Source: Paenibacillus cellulositrophicus (GTDB taxonomy: Bacteria > Bacillota > Bacilli > Paenibacillales > Paenibacillaceae). From it: DNA of 64,000 nt. The position numbers and the translations under genes are program-made. Under the pieces are notes generated by a model, which had not been told where the DNA came from, made no database searches, and worked only from the letters and a program-made list of their open reading frames with translations. This document shows positions 1 through 7,958 of this stretch, one piece after another. The stretch spans positions 124,001-188,000 of the forward strand of contig NZ_CP045296.1 of NCBI RefSeq assembly GCF_009363095.1, given 5' to 3'. Within the stretch, counting starts at the first letter, position 1. Each line of letters opens with the position of its first letter.

Positions 1-1
1 T

Positions 2-3000
2 CGCGCAGCGATCAGCGGACAAGATACGTTCCGGCAGGTCTATGCCCGGATCGAAGCCAAGCTGGGAGAGCTGGACGCTGCGGATTTGAGTCTGCAGGAG
101 CTCGAAGAAATGATAGGCCAGCCCCTCGGCTATCAAGCGGTGTACGGCGAGGTTCATGAGAGCCGCCCTGCTTGGCTGGGCTGGAATGTTCAGGCGAAAT
201 CCGGTCGTTGGACGATGAGCATTGCCTATGCACGCCAGCTGTTCCGGGAACAGACTGTGCGCAAGTTCAGCAGGCATTACGCTCAAATCGTTCGCGGTGC
301 GCTGCGGAACGCGGATCTGGAAATCAGCCGCCAGCCTTTTCTGCTGGAGGAGGATCGGGCCGCTTATACTGCTTTGAATGATACGCAGATGGACCTTCCG
401 GAACAGCCGACGATCGTCCGGATGATGGCTTCCACTGTAGCGAAGTATCCGGACCGGATCGCCGTCACTCAAGATGGGCAGCAGTTAACCTACAGGCAGC
501 TTGACCGGCAGTCCAACCGGATTGCGAACATACTGCTGTCCAAAGGGCTGCAAAAAGGGCAGTTCGTGCCTATTTTCATGAAACGGAGCCTCGAAACGAT
601 TGTTTGCATGCTTGGGGTTATTAAGGCAGGAGGGGCTTACATTCCGCTGGATCCTTCCCATCCGGATGAAAGAAACGCCTATATTATTGCTGACACGCAA
701 ACCGGGATGATCCTGACACATGCTGAATATGTGGACCGTCTGGAAACGCTGCTTTCCGGTTTTGACAGGAAGCCGGAAATTCTCCCATTGGGAGAACAGG
801 CGGACTCCTATCCGGAAGAAGCATCCCCGGTTGCCATTGAGCCGGATGATCTGGCCTATATCATTTATACGTCCGGTTCCACAGGCAAGCCGAAAGGAGC
901 CCTGATCGCTCATCAAGGCGTCGTCAACTTGGCAGAGTCCACGCGCAGGGAGATGGATCTGACCGAGGAGGACGTGATTCTTCAGTACTCCACGTTCAGC
1001 TTTGACGCGTCGGTCTATGACATTTTCGGATCGCTGGCCTGCGGCAGCCGGCTGCATCTGCTCACCGATGAGGAGCGTTTCTCCATCGACGCCTTCACCG
1101 CGGCGGTGGTGAAGCAGCAGGCGACGCGCGTCGCCATTCTGCCGACCGTTTTCTTCAACCAGCTTGCCGCCCATTTGCCTGAAGAGGATGCGCCCAAATA
1201 CGGGAACATCAAGAGCATCATCGTCGGTGGCGAGGCGTTGTCGGGAGAGGCCGTACGCATGCTGCAGAAAAAGCTGCAGGTTCCGATCGTCAATCTTTAC
1301 GGTCCTACCGAGATTACGGCGGTGGCAACCTCCCATATCGTCGATTATCCGGTTCCGGACGATCTGACGACAGTATGTATCGGAACGCCGCTGAGCAATT
1401 ATGAATTGTACATTGTCAGCGAGCACGACGAGCTGTGCCCGATCGGAGTTACCGGCGAGCTCTTGATCAGCTCCGTCGGCGTGGGCAAGGGGTATTTGAA
1501 CCAGCCCGAAAAAACGAAGGAAGCCTTCATCACCGATCCGATTACGCCGGAGTCGGGCAAGAAATTTTACCGTTCGGGTGATATGGTCCGCCTTCTTCCG
1601 AGCGGACTGGTGGAATATCGGGGGAGAAAGGATGCCCAGGTAAAAATCCGGGGCTTCCGGATCGAGATCGGAGAGATTGAGGACAATCTGGCAAAGCATG
1701 AGTCCGTCAAGGATATCGCTGTCATTCCAAGAACCGAAGCGGACGGAACCAAAGTGCTCGCTGCCTTTTATACGTCAAATGACGGGCAGCCGGTTGCTTC
1801 CAAGGACCTCGCCCAATTTTTAGGCCAAAAGGTGCCCGGCTATATGGTTCCCAAATATATGTGTTTCGTGGATCAAATGCCGCTGTCACCGACAGGGAAA
1901 ATCGACCGCAAAAAGCTGGCGGCCTTCGAGATCGTGCCGGAAGAGGACGATTCGCCGTATGAAGCCCCGGTCACGGCTATTCAAAAGGAAGTGGCCGCTG
2001 CATGGGAGAAAGCGCTTGGCCAGACGAGAATCGGCATCCACGACGATTTCTTTGAAATCGGCGGCTACTCTTTGAAAATATTGGAGATCCTGGTGCTGCT
2101 CAAGCCGAATTATCCGCAGCTGAAGATCAACGATTTCTTCGTCTACCCGACGATTGCCGCATTGGCCGGCCGGATCGAAGTGCTGGCCCATGAAGCGTCC
2201 ACAGCCGAGGAGGCATTCGGTGAGGACGTTCCGCTGCAGGATTTGGCGGAGTTTCCGCTGAGCTTTTACCCTAAGGATCCTGCCGAAGGGCGGGTATTCA
2301 CGCAGGAGAACATTTTGCTGACCGGCGCGACCGGCTACCTTGGCTCTCACCTGCTGTACGAGCTGCTTCGCCAATCGAAAGCTTCGATTTATTGTCTCGT
2401 TCGGCCATCCGGCGTGCAGGAGCCTTATGCCCGGCTGGAACAGACGATGGTCGGATACTTCGGGAATGAAGTCAAACGTCTGATGGACAATCGGGTCATC
2501 GCCGTGCAGGGCGATCTGGAACAGGAGCATTTAGGATTGAGCGGGGAAGTTCGGGACATGCTGGCAGATCGCCTGGACTCCATCCTCCATTGCGGTGCGG
2601 AAGTCAAGCATTTCGGGGAAGCGGACTATTTTGCCAGGGTCAACGTGGACAGCACGAACCGTCTGCTGGCATTGGCTAAGTCCAAACCGGGCGTTCGGTT
2701 CCATTTTATTTCGACGCTCGGCATTCCGGAAGATTTGGCGCTGAACGGCCAATGGGCTTCGATCACGACCGGCTCCAGTTATGACGAAGCTTACGTCGAG
2801 AACGTCTATACCAACAGCAAGCTGGCTGCCGAGAAACTCGTCGTGCAAGCCGGCCGGGAAGGCCTTGCAGCTTCCGTGTATCGCGTAGGCAATTTGTCCT
2901 GCCGGTCGGATAACGGCTTATTCCAGAATAACATCGACAACAATGCGTTTTACCGCATGCTTAAGGCGATGCTGCTGCTTAAAAAAGCGCCGGATGTGCG

Positions 3001-3415
3001 CTGGGAAGTCGATATGACGCCGATCAATTACGCAGGAGAAGCCATTACCGCCTTGGCGCTTCAGGACGCGACCGTCGGACGTATGTTTCATATCTGCAAC
3101 CCGGTCACGGTATCTTATCGAGACATGGTGCGGTTCTTCCAGGCATACGGTTATACGATCGACTTGACCGACTGGAAGGAATACGAGCAGTGGCTTCTCG
3201 ATCCGAAGCAGGCCAAGGACCAGGCGGGCCTGGAGCTGGCCATGGCGCAGCTGGAGGGGGACGGCGCGAAAAACTCCAATTACCGCTACGCATGCCCGCA
3301 GACGCTCGAGTACCTCGAGGGGACCGGGGTCCAGTGTGCTCAGCCGGATGAGGGTTATTTCCGCAAGCTGATCGCTCATGCAGTCAAGGTAGAGTATTTT
3401 GAACAGCCCGAATAG
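2..3415 (+). CDS. Non-ribosomal peptide synthetase, C-terminal module (C end, A, PCP, terminal reductase); 5' end outside window
   Basis: The frame is open from base 2, so the gene starts upstream. The first 120 or so residues look like the end of a condensation domain. An adenylation domain follows, with the A3 loop YTSGSTGKPKG near base 866, FDAS, YGPTE, YRSGD and the PTGKID lysine motif. A carrier domain has GGYS with the phosphopantetheine serine at 2069-2071. From about 2310 there is an NAD(P)-binding thioester reductase domain (LTGATGYLGSHLL) with a YxxxK pair at 2807-2821. There is no thioesterase, so the chain should be released reductively as an aldehyde or alcohol. My hand-read specificity positions are D-A-Y-I-I-G-L-A-V, which I cannot assign to a residue with confidence. 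As the last module it ends the assembly line. The product is unknown. Confidence 0.93.
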   Translation, partial: RAAISGQDTFRQVYARIEAKLGELDAADLSLQELEEMIGQPLGYQAVYGEVHESRPAWLGWNVQAKSGRWTMSIAYARQLFREQTVRKFSRHYAQIVRGALRNADLEISRQPFLLEEDRAAYTALNDTQMDLPEQPTIVRMMASTVAKYPDRIAVTQDGQQLTYRQLDRQSNRIANILLSKGLQKGQFVPIFMKRSLETIVCMLGVIKAGGAYIPLDPSHPDERNAYIIADTQTGMILTHAEYVDRLETLLSGFDRKPEILPLGEQADSYPEEASPVAIEPDDLAYIIYTSGSTGKPKGALIAHQGVVNLAESTRREMDLTEEDVILQYSTFSFDASVYDIFGSLACGSRLHLLTDEERFSIDAFTAAVVKQQATRVAILPTVFFNQLAAHLPEEDAPKYGNIKSIIVGGEALSGEAVRMLQKKLQVPIVNLYGPTEITAVATSHIVDYPVPDDLTTVCIGTPLSNYELYIVSEHDELCPIGVTGELLISSVGVGKGYLNQPEKTKEAFITDPITPESGKKFYRSGDMVRLLPSGLVEYRGRKDAQVKIRGFRIEIGEIEDNLAKHESVKDIAVIPRTEADGTKVLAAFYTSNDGQPVASKDLAQFLGQKVPGYMVPKYMCFVDQMPLSPTGKIDRKKLAAFEIVPEEDDSPYEAPVTAIQKEVAAAWEKALGQTRIGIHDDFFEIGGYSLKILEILVLLKPNYPQLKINDFFVYPTIAALAGRIEVLAHEASTAEEAFGEDVPLQDLAEFPLSFYPKDPAEGRVFTQENILLTGATGYLGSHLLYELLRQSKASIYCLVRPSGVQEPYARLEQTMVGYFGNEVKRLMDNRVIAVQGDLEQEHLGLSGEVRDMLADRLDSILHCGAEVKHFGEADYFARVNVDSTNRLLALAKSKPGVRFHFISTLGIPEDLALNGQWASITTGSSYDEAYVENVYTNSKLAAEKLVVQAGREGLAASVYRVGNLSCRSDNGLFQNNIDNNAFYRMLKAMLLLKKAPDVRWEVDMTPINYAGEAITALALQDATVGRMFHICNPVTVSYRDMVRFFQAYGYTIDLTDWKEYEQWLLDPKQAKDQAGLELAMAQLEGDGAKNSNYRYACPQTLEYLEGTGVQCAQPDEGYFRKLIAHAVKVEYFEQPE

Positions 3416-3668
3416 TCGGGAGAATTGTTATCTTTGGACAAACCCTTGGGCCATACTGCGGCAAGCAGATCGTCATGAACCTGGCAAGGAAAGAAAAAGG
3501 TTAGAACGTGTTAGAAATAAATACAGAAACGGACGAAAGCGAATAGTATAGCCGGAGCAGTATGAGAAGCTCGAGTTTTGCAAGGCAGGGTGGGCATAGT
3601 ATTGTGGAATCTGCGACCGCAGGACATAGCAGACAAAAGCGAGATCTCGTATCATATAGCGCGACAAT

Positions 3669-3757
3669 CAATTCACCAGCAATGTTAACAGCAACACACC
3701 AGCAATTCGCGAGCAATTCACCGAGCAATACACGAGTAATTCACCAGCAAGAGCCAG
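3669..3757. repeat. Degenerate 11-bp tandem repeat array, eight units
   Basis: Eight head-to-tail units of 10-12 bp follow a consensus close to CAATTCACCAG. They start at 3669, 3680, 3692, 3703, 3714, 3726, 3737 and 3748. Units 1 and 7 differ at one base, while unit 2 is the most diverged. The period is not a multiple of three, so it does not encode a peptide repeat. There are no spacers, which excludes CRISPR. Its function is not known to me. Confidence 0.75.
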
Positions 3758-4116
3758 CTTTAGTAATGAGCAGAAGGGTAGAGGAAGAACCGGCCCAGTA
3801 ATCGCATGGATAACAGCAAAAGCACCGTCAAGAAGCAAAAGCTTGAACCAGGTCCGCCGAATGATAATAAGTAACAATACTAGAAAGACAATAGCACCTA
3901 ATAGCGGCAGGACGTTAGCTATACGACTGTGAAATTGAAATGAATGAATGGTAAAGAACAATACAGAAAGACAGATAAGGAACAACAATCTGCGGGACTT
4001 AAGCAATACTAAGGGGATTTGCGGAACTTTGCGGGCTCTTTCGGCAAATGATATTTCCAGCCATATTAGCATTCCTAGTCATACCACTCATCCTTTTCCA
4101 TGTTTGCTGAATATTG

Positions 4117-4155
4117 AAATCGAACGACATGATGCCGTTCGATTTTTTTTTTTTT
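4117..4155 (+). terminator. Intrinsic terminator upstream of the MerR gene
   Basis: A 10-bp perfect stem (4117-4126 with 4136-4145) with a 9-base loop runs into a T tract that reaches 4155. The T tract is on the plus strand, although the nearest upstream plus-strand gene ends 700 bases away. Confidence 0.8.
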
Positions 4156-4163
4156 GCAATCCC

Positions 4164-4194
4164 TTGAACCTTACGCTGCGTAATGTTTTATATT
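4164..4194 (+). promoter_or_regulatory. MerR-type promoter with 19-bp spacer and operator
   Basis: The -35 TTGAAC (4164-4169) and -10 TATATT (4189-4194) are separated by 19 bp, the overlong spacing typical of promoters that MerR-family activators untwist. Inside the spacer lies the inverted repeat TTACG-CTG-CGTAA (4171-4183). It drives the MerR gene itself, so the operon is probably autoregulated. Confidence 0.75.
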
Positions 4195-4229
4195 AGAGCT
4201 ACCGGTACAAGTCTTCGCGAAGCAAGGGG

Positions 4230-4757
4230 ATGATTATGAACACGCAGTGGAAGGTCGGGGAGCTGGCGGCCATGACGGGACTGACGATCCGAACGTTAAG
4301 GTACTACGATCAAATCGGTTTGTTTTCTCCGTCCGGGCATACCGAATCCGGTCACCGGATCTATAACGGGCATGATTTGGCCAAATTGCAGCAAATATTG
4401 TCTCTGAAAGAGCTGGGATTGTCGCTGGATGAGGTCAAGGAAATCGTGGATGGGAACGAATTCAGTCCGCTCGACATTGTCCGGATCCAGACGGACCGCC
4501 TGAGAAGTACCATACGGTTGCAGCAGCGGCTCCTGCAGGAGCTGGAGAACGTATCAGCTCTTCTGCAGCATGACCAAACGTTGACGGTCAACGAGTTTAC
4601 CGCGCTGCTTGAAGTGATGAAGAAGAGCAAGGAAAAGTTCTTTTTGGAAAAACGGACAAGCATGGAGCGCAGCCTCGACCGGCTCGGGGAGGCGCTTGGG
4701 GAAAGTAAGCCGGATCCCAAGAATGAAACCATCCAAGGAGGCCATAACCATGAATAA
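4230..4757 (+). CDS. MerR-family transcriptional regulator
   Basis: A 175-residue protein. The N-terminal winged helix has the family signature TIRTLRYYDQIGL and the second-wing segment SGHRIY (residues about 7-75), followed by a long dimerisation helix. The C-terminal part resembles TipA-like MerR proteins without a drug-binding domain. No metal-binding cysteines are visible, so the inducer is not a simple metal. It overlaps the SRPBCC gene by 8 bp and sits under its own 19-bp-spacer promoter, so it most likely controls the two-gene operon. An alternative ATG lies two codons downstream. Family assignment is firm; the signal is unknown. Confidence 0.93.
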   Translation: MIMNTQWKVGELAAMTGLTIRTLRYYDQIGLFSPSGHTESGHRIYNGHDLAKLQQILSLKELGLSLDEVKEIVDGNEFSPLDIVRIQTDRLRSTIRLQQRLLQELENVSALLQHDQTLTVNEFTALLEVMKKSKEKFFLEKRTSMERSLDRLGEALGESKPDPKNETIQGGHNHE

Positions 4758-5190
4758 CGAACGATCTGTCATTCACGAAACATTTGTCATTGAGCGCAAT
4801 TATCAAGCAGCACCGGCGAAGGTATTTTCGGCCTGGTCTGATCCGGAGCTGAAGTCAGCTTGGTTTTCGAAAGCTGACAGCTTCGAATTTAAGGTGGGGG
4901 GGCGCGAAGTCAATGCCGGCGGTCCTCCGGACGGTCCGGTTTTCACCTATGATGCAATCTACCAGGAGATCGCCGAAAACGAGCGGATCGTCTATACGTA
5001 TACGTTAGACCAGGGGAGCAACCGAATGTCCATATCGGTTGTGTCGGTGCAGTTCCAGGCGTCTGGGCAAGGCACGCGGCTGATTTATACGGAGCACGGG
5101 GCGTTTCTGGACGGGCTTGATACAGCCTCGATCCGTGAGCACGGGACCAGGATTATGCTGGATAAGCTGGGCGAAGTCGTAGCTGAGTAG
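4750..5190 (+). CDS. SRPBCC (AHSA1-like) domain protein
   Basis: 146 residues. I chose the ATG at 4750 because an AAGGAGG precedes it by 8 bases; the frame stays open upstream but without a ribosome site. The start YQAAPAKVFSAWSDPELKSAWF and the end HGAFLDG are typical of the AHSA1/START-like hydrophobic ligand-binding fold. It overlaps the MerR stop, so translation is probably coupled. The pairing suggests that the regulator and the ligand-binding protein respond to the same small hydrophobic compound, which is inference. No catalytic residues can be named. Confidence 0.88.
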   Translation: MNNERSVIHETFVIERNYQAAPAKVFSAWSDPELKSAWFSKADSFEFKVGGREVNAGGPPDGPVFTYDAIYQEIAENERIVYTYTLDQGSNRMSISVVSVQFQASGQGTRLIYTEHGAFLDGLDTASIREHGTRIMLDKLGEVVAE

Positions 5191-5244
5191 CCCGGTCAAG
5201 GTGGTCATTGCAAGATGCAGTACTGCATTCAGATACAAGGAGGT

Positions 5245-5273
5245 CGCCTCAGGATCCTGAGGCGCCTTTTTTT
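5245..5273 (+). terminator. Intrinsic terminator of the MerR-SRPBCC operon
   Basis: A 20-base perfect palindrome (5245-5264, half-site CGCCTCAGGA) is followed by CC and seven T residues. Confidence 0.9.
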
Positions 5274-5402
5274 GCTTTGAAGGGTCGGTCTTCAGTCTTC
5301 AGTTAGAGGTGCCGACGTGTAGAAAAAACCGAATGCATACCGCATGGACTCTGCTATCATATAGATGATGAGGATTTATACATACAGAAGGAGGGGATTC
5401 CA

Positions 5403-6125
5403 TTGAACCGAAACAAAGGGCGCAGGGTTGTACCCTTAGGTGAAGCAGCGGTTGTGGTGCACCTTGGCGACACGGTCAGCGAAGATTTGCACCGTGAGAT
5501 TCAGGAGCTGACCCGCCGGATTGAGGCAAATCCCTTTCCTGGGTTTGTCGAATGTGTTCCTGCGTTTACGAGCGTGACCGTATTTTATGATCCATTCGAG
5601 CTTGATTTACCGCTGCACGAAACAAGCCGGATGGATTATGTGCAGTCCCTTCTGGAAACTTATATGGCGGACATCCAGGGAACGCCCGAAGCGGAGCCGG
5701 TGGTGATCGACATCCCGGTATGCTATGGAGGCGGGTTTGGCCCGGACTTAGAAGAAGTCGCCTCCATCAACAACCTGACCACTCCGGATGTGGTCCGCAT
5801 CCATACAGCTCAAACCTATTTGGTCTATGCGGTGGGGTTTGCTCCCGGGTTCCCTTATTTGGGCGGGCTCGACGAACGGATCGCCGCGCCGCGTAAACCG
5901 TCGCCGCGGCTTGCGATTCCGGCCGGGTCGGTCGGAATCGCGGGGACGCAGACGGGAATCTACCCGGTGGAAACCCCGGGCGGCTGGCAGATCATCGGCC
6001 GGACGCCGCTTCCCCTGTTCAGGCCGGATCAGGATCCGCCCGCGCTGCTGCGGGGCGGGGAATATATCCGGTTCCGTCAGATTGACGCGGCGGAATACGA
6101 GCGGATCAAGGGGGCGCAGTCATGA
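5403..6125 (+). CDS. pxpB: 5-oxoprolinase subunit PxpB (KipI-like)
   Basis: 240 residues, usual length. It belongs to the KipI/PxpB family by the core segments FAPGFPYLGGLDERIA, GSVGIAGTQTGIYP and TPGGWQIIGRTPLPLF. With PxpC and PxpA it forms the ATP-dependent cytoplasmic 5-oxoprolinase that opens pyroglutamate, a damage product of glutamine, to glutamate. The start is a TTG behind an AGAAGGAGGGG ribosome site. It overlaps pxpC by four bases (ATGA). The older reading of this family as a sporulation kinase inhibitor comes from Bacillus KipI; the three-gene operon here favours the oxoprolinase role. Confidence 0.93.
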   Translation: MNRNKGRRVVPLGEAAVVVHLGDTVSEDLHREIQELTRRIEANPFPGFVECVPAFTSVTVFYDPFELDLPLHETSRMDYVQSLLETYMADIQGTPEAEPVVIDIPVCYGGGFGPDLEEVASINNLTTPDVVRIHTAQTYLVYAVGFAPGFPYLGGLDERIAAPRKPSPRLAIPAGSVGIAGTQTGIYPVETPGGWQIIGRTPLPLFRPDQDPPALLRGGEYIRFRQIDAAEYERIKGAQS

Positions 6126-7138
6126 GCATAACGGTCATAAAACCCGGTCTGATGGCGACGATCCAGGACTTGGGAAGATCCGGCTACGGCAAGTACGGGA
6201 TCATCGTCTCCGGCCCCATGGACCGATTTGCGCACCGGACGGCCAATTGGCTGGTGGGCAACGATGAGGGCGACGCCCTCATCGAGGTGACCTGGTCGGG
6301 GATGTCCGTCCGCATGGAGCGGGAGATGTGGGTAGCCCTGACCGGAGGGGATTTATCACCGCAGATGGACGGTGTACCGGTTCCGATGTGGAGACCCGTC
6401 TTTGTCCGAAAGGGCAGTACACTCACATTCACTGGGCCGAGGGCAGGCTGCCGGACGTATTTGGCTGTTGCAGGAGGAATCGATGTGCCTGAAGTTCTTG
6501 GCAGCCGCAGCACGTATATCCGTGCCGGGATCGGCGGCATGAAGGGAAGGGCGCTGAAGGCAGGGGACATCATTCCAGTAGGGACCGGCAAAGGCCGGTT
6601 ACGGCATCCATCCACAAAGGGAACGCAGCCTTTTGATGCGGTGAGGTGGGCGGTTCCGGCCTCGGAAAGGCCCGCTTACAGCGAGCACCCTTACGTCCGG
6701 ATCGTCCGCGGACCGCAATTCGGCGATTTCGACGATGTGAGCCGGCGCGCGCTGCTTGATCATGATTTCCGGGTTACGCCCCAATCGGACCGGATGGGGT
6801 ACCGGCTGGAAGGTCCGCGGCTGCAGCTTCACCGCCCGCAGGAATACATATCGGAAGGTGTGACGATGGGGACCGTGCAGGTACCGTCTGATGGGCAGCC
6901 GATCATTCTGATGGCCGACCGCCAGACGCTCGGCGGCTATCCAAAGATCGCCCAGGTTGCCGGTGCGGACCTGCCGGTGGTTGCGCAGACACCGCCCGGT
7001 TCAGCCCTCCGCTTTAGGGAGATCAGTCAGACGGAAGCGGAACAATTATGGATGGATCAGGGCATACGGTTAAGGCGGCTTGCCCGGATGATTGCCCTTA
7101 AATTAAAGGAGGACGGATGGCTTGATGGGTTGGATTGA
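6122..7138 (+). CDS. pxpC: 5-oxoprolinase subunit PxpC (KipA-like, biotin-dependent carboxyltransferase fold)
   Basis: 338 residues. It carries the family hallmarks GLMATIQDLGRSGYGKYG near the N terminus, AVAGGID in the middle and SDRMGYRLEG towards the C terminus. It works with PxpB as the phosphorylating half of the 5-oxoprolinase complex. Its start overlaps the pxpB stop, and its own stop lies 14 bases inside pxpA, so the three genes form one tightly coupled operon. Confidence 0.93.
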   Translation: MSITVIKPGLMATIQDLGRSGYGKYGIIVSGPMDRFAHRTANWLVGNDEGDALIEVTWSGMSVRMEREMWVALTGGDLSPQMDGVPVPMWRPVFVRKGSTLTFTGPRAGCRTYLAVAGGIDVPEVLGSRSTYIRAGIGGMKGRALKAGDIIPVGTGKGRLRHPSTKGTQPFDAVRWAVPASERPAYSEHPYVRIVRGPQFGDFDDVSRRALLDHDFRVTPQSDRMGYRLEGPRLQLHRPQEYISEGVTMGTVQVPSDGQPIILMADRQTLGGYPKIAQVAGADLPVVAQTPPGSALRFREISQTEAEQLWMDQGIRLRRLARMIALKLKEDGWLDGLD

Positions 7139-7886
7139 CTTGAACTGCGATATGGGGGAAGGATTCGGCGTATACCGGATCGGGGCCGACGAAGAGCTGA
7201 TGGGGGAAATTACGTCCGCCAACATCGCCTGCGGGTACCACGCCGGCGATCCCTCCGTCATGCGGAAGACGGTGAAGCTGGCTTTAAGCCGCGGGGTCGC
7301 CATCGGCGCGCATCCCGGTTTGCCGGATCTTGCCGGCTTCGGGAGAAGAAACATGGATATTTCGCCTGAGGAGGCCATGGATTTGGTGACGTACCAAATC
7401 GGCGCACTGCAGGCGATTGCCAAACAGGAAGGCGGGCGCCTTCATCATGTCAAACCGCACGGCGCCCTGTACAACATGGCAGCGGTCTCCGCTCCCCTGG
7501 CGGATGCAATCGCCGAAGCTGTCTGCCGCACGGACGAGTCCCTGATTCTCTACGGCCTGGCAGGCAGCGAGCTGCTGGCTGCGGGGGCAAGGTACGGGCT
7601 AACAACGGCCAGCGAAGTATTCGCCGACCGTACGTATCAGCCCGACGGCACGCTGACGCCCCGCAGGCTGCCTCACGCGCTCATCACGGACACCGATCAG
7701 GCGGTTCGGCAGGTGATTCGCATGGTGAAGGAAGGCAGGGTATCTACCGCGGACGGAGCGGAGGTGAGCATTCAGGCCGACACGGTCTGCCTTCATGGCG
7801 ACGGCGAGCACGCCACAGCCTTTGCCAGGGAGCTTCGGGCACGCCTGGAAGCGGAAGGCATTGGAGTCAGGCCTGCAGCAGTATGA
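7125..7886 (+). CDS. pxpA: 5-oxoprolinase subunit PxpA (LamB/YcsF family)
   Basis: 253 residues. The start WIDLNCDMGEGFGVYRIGADEEL, then ANIACGYHAGDP, GAHPGLPDLAGFGRR and VKPHGALYN are the canonical LamB/YcsF motifs with the metal and substrate histidines and aspartates. It is the hydrolytic subunit that completes pyroglutamate opening. ATG at 7125 is preferred; a TTG immediately before it is also possible, behind AAAGGAGG at 7106-7113. It is the last gene of the operon and ends at a bidirectional terminator. Confidence 0.94.
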   Translation: MGWIDLNCDMGEGFGVYRIGADEELMGEITSANIACGYHAGDPSVMRKTVKLALSRGVAIGAHPGLPDLAGFGRRNMDISPEEAMDLVTYQIGALQAIAKQEGGRLHHVKPHGALYNMAAVSAPLADAIAEAVCRTDESLILYGLAGSELLAAGARYGLTTASEVFADRTYQPDGTLTPRRLPHALITDTDQAVRQVIRMVKEGRVSTADGAEVSIQADTVCLHGDGEHATAFARELRARLEAEGIGVRPAAV

Positions 7887-7905
7887 CTCTGTCATCAATA
7901 AAACC

Positions 7906-7958
7906 GCAAAAAGACAGTCCGTCAGGCCCTTTATGCCTGATCCGGACTGTCTTTTTGC
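7906..7958. terminator. Bidirectional terminator between pxpA and the TetR gene
   Basis: Arms GCAAAAAGACAGTCCG (7906-7921) and its complement (7943-7958) enclose a second small stem TCAGGC/GCCTGA. Each strand has a T run, so it can serve both convergent genes. The TetR stop codon (7931-7933) lies inside the hairpin. Confidence 0.92.

Larger units (their letters stand above)
3416..4229. other. Long intergenic region without a convincing gene
   Basis: This 814-bp stretch separates the synthetase from the MerR gene. It is less GC-rich than its neighbours. It holds the degenerate 11-bp repeat array (3669-3757), an intrinsic terminator (4117-4155) and the MerR promoter (4164-4194). Open frames exist on both strands (3562-3801 plus, 3668-4072 minus) but none has a usable ribosome-binding site, and the minus-strand one is mostly low-complexity hydrophobic sequence read through the repeats. 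The terminator faces the plus strand about 700 bases past the synthetase stop, so either the synthetase mRNA has a very long 3' UTR or an untranslated RNA is made here. Confidence 0.6.

Noticed and set aside
485..1699. 404-codon open frame antisense to the adenylation domain
   Set aside because: All adenylation motifs are on the plus strand; the antisense frame has no support.
3406..3420. Small hairpin CCCGA/TCGGG at the synthetase stop as a terminator
   Set aside because: Five-base stem without a T run.
3669..3757. Possible CRISPR array
   Set aside because: Units are 11 bp and contiguous with no spacers, and no cas genes are present.
3562..3801. 79-codon frame on the plus strand in the same region
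   Set aside because: No ribosome site, composition unlike neighbouring proteins, and the repeats are out of phase with codons.
3668..4072. 134-codon hydrophobic frame on the minus strand
   Set aside because: It reads through the 11-bp repeats, has low-complexity Leu/Val-rich content, no ribosome site with proper spacing and no recognisable fold.
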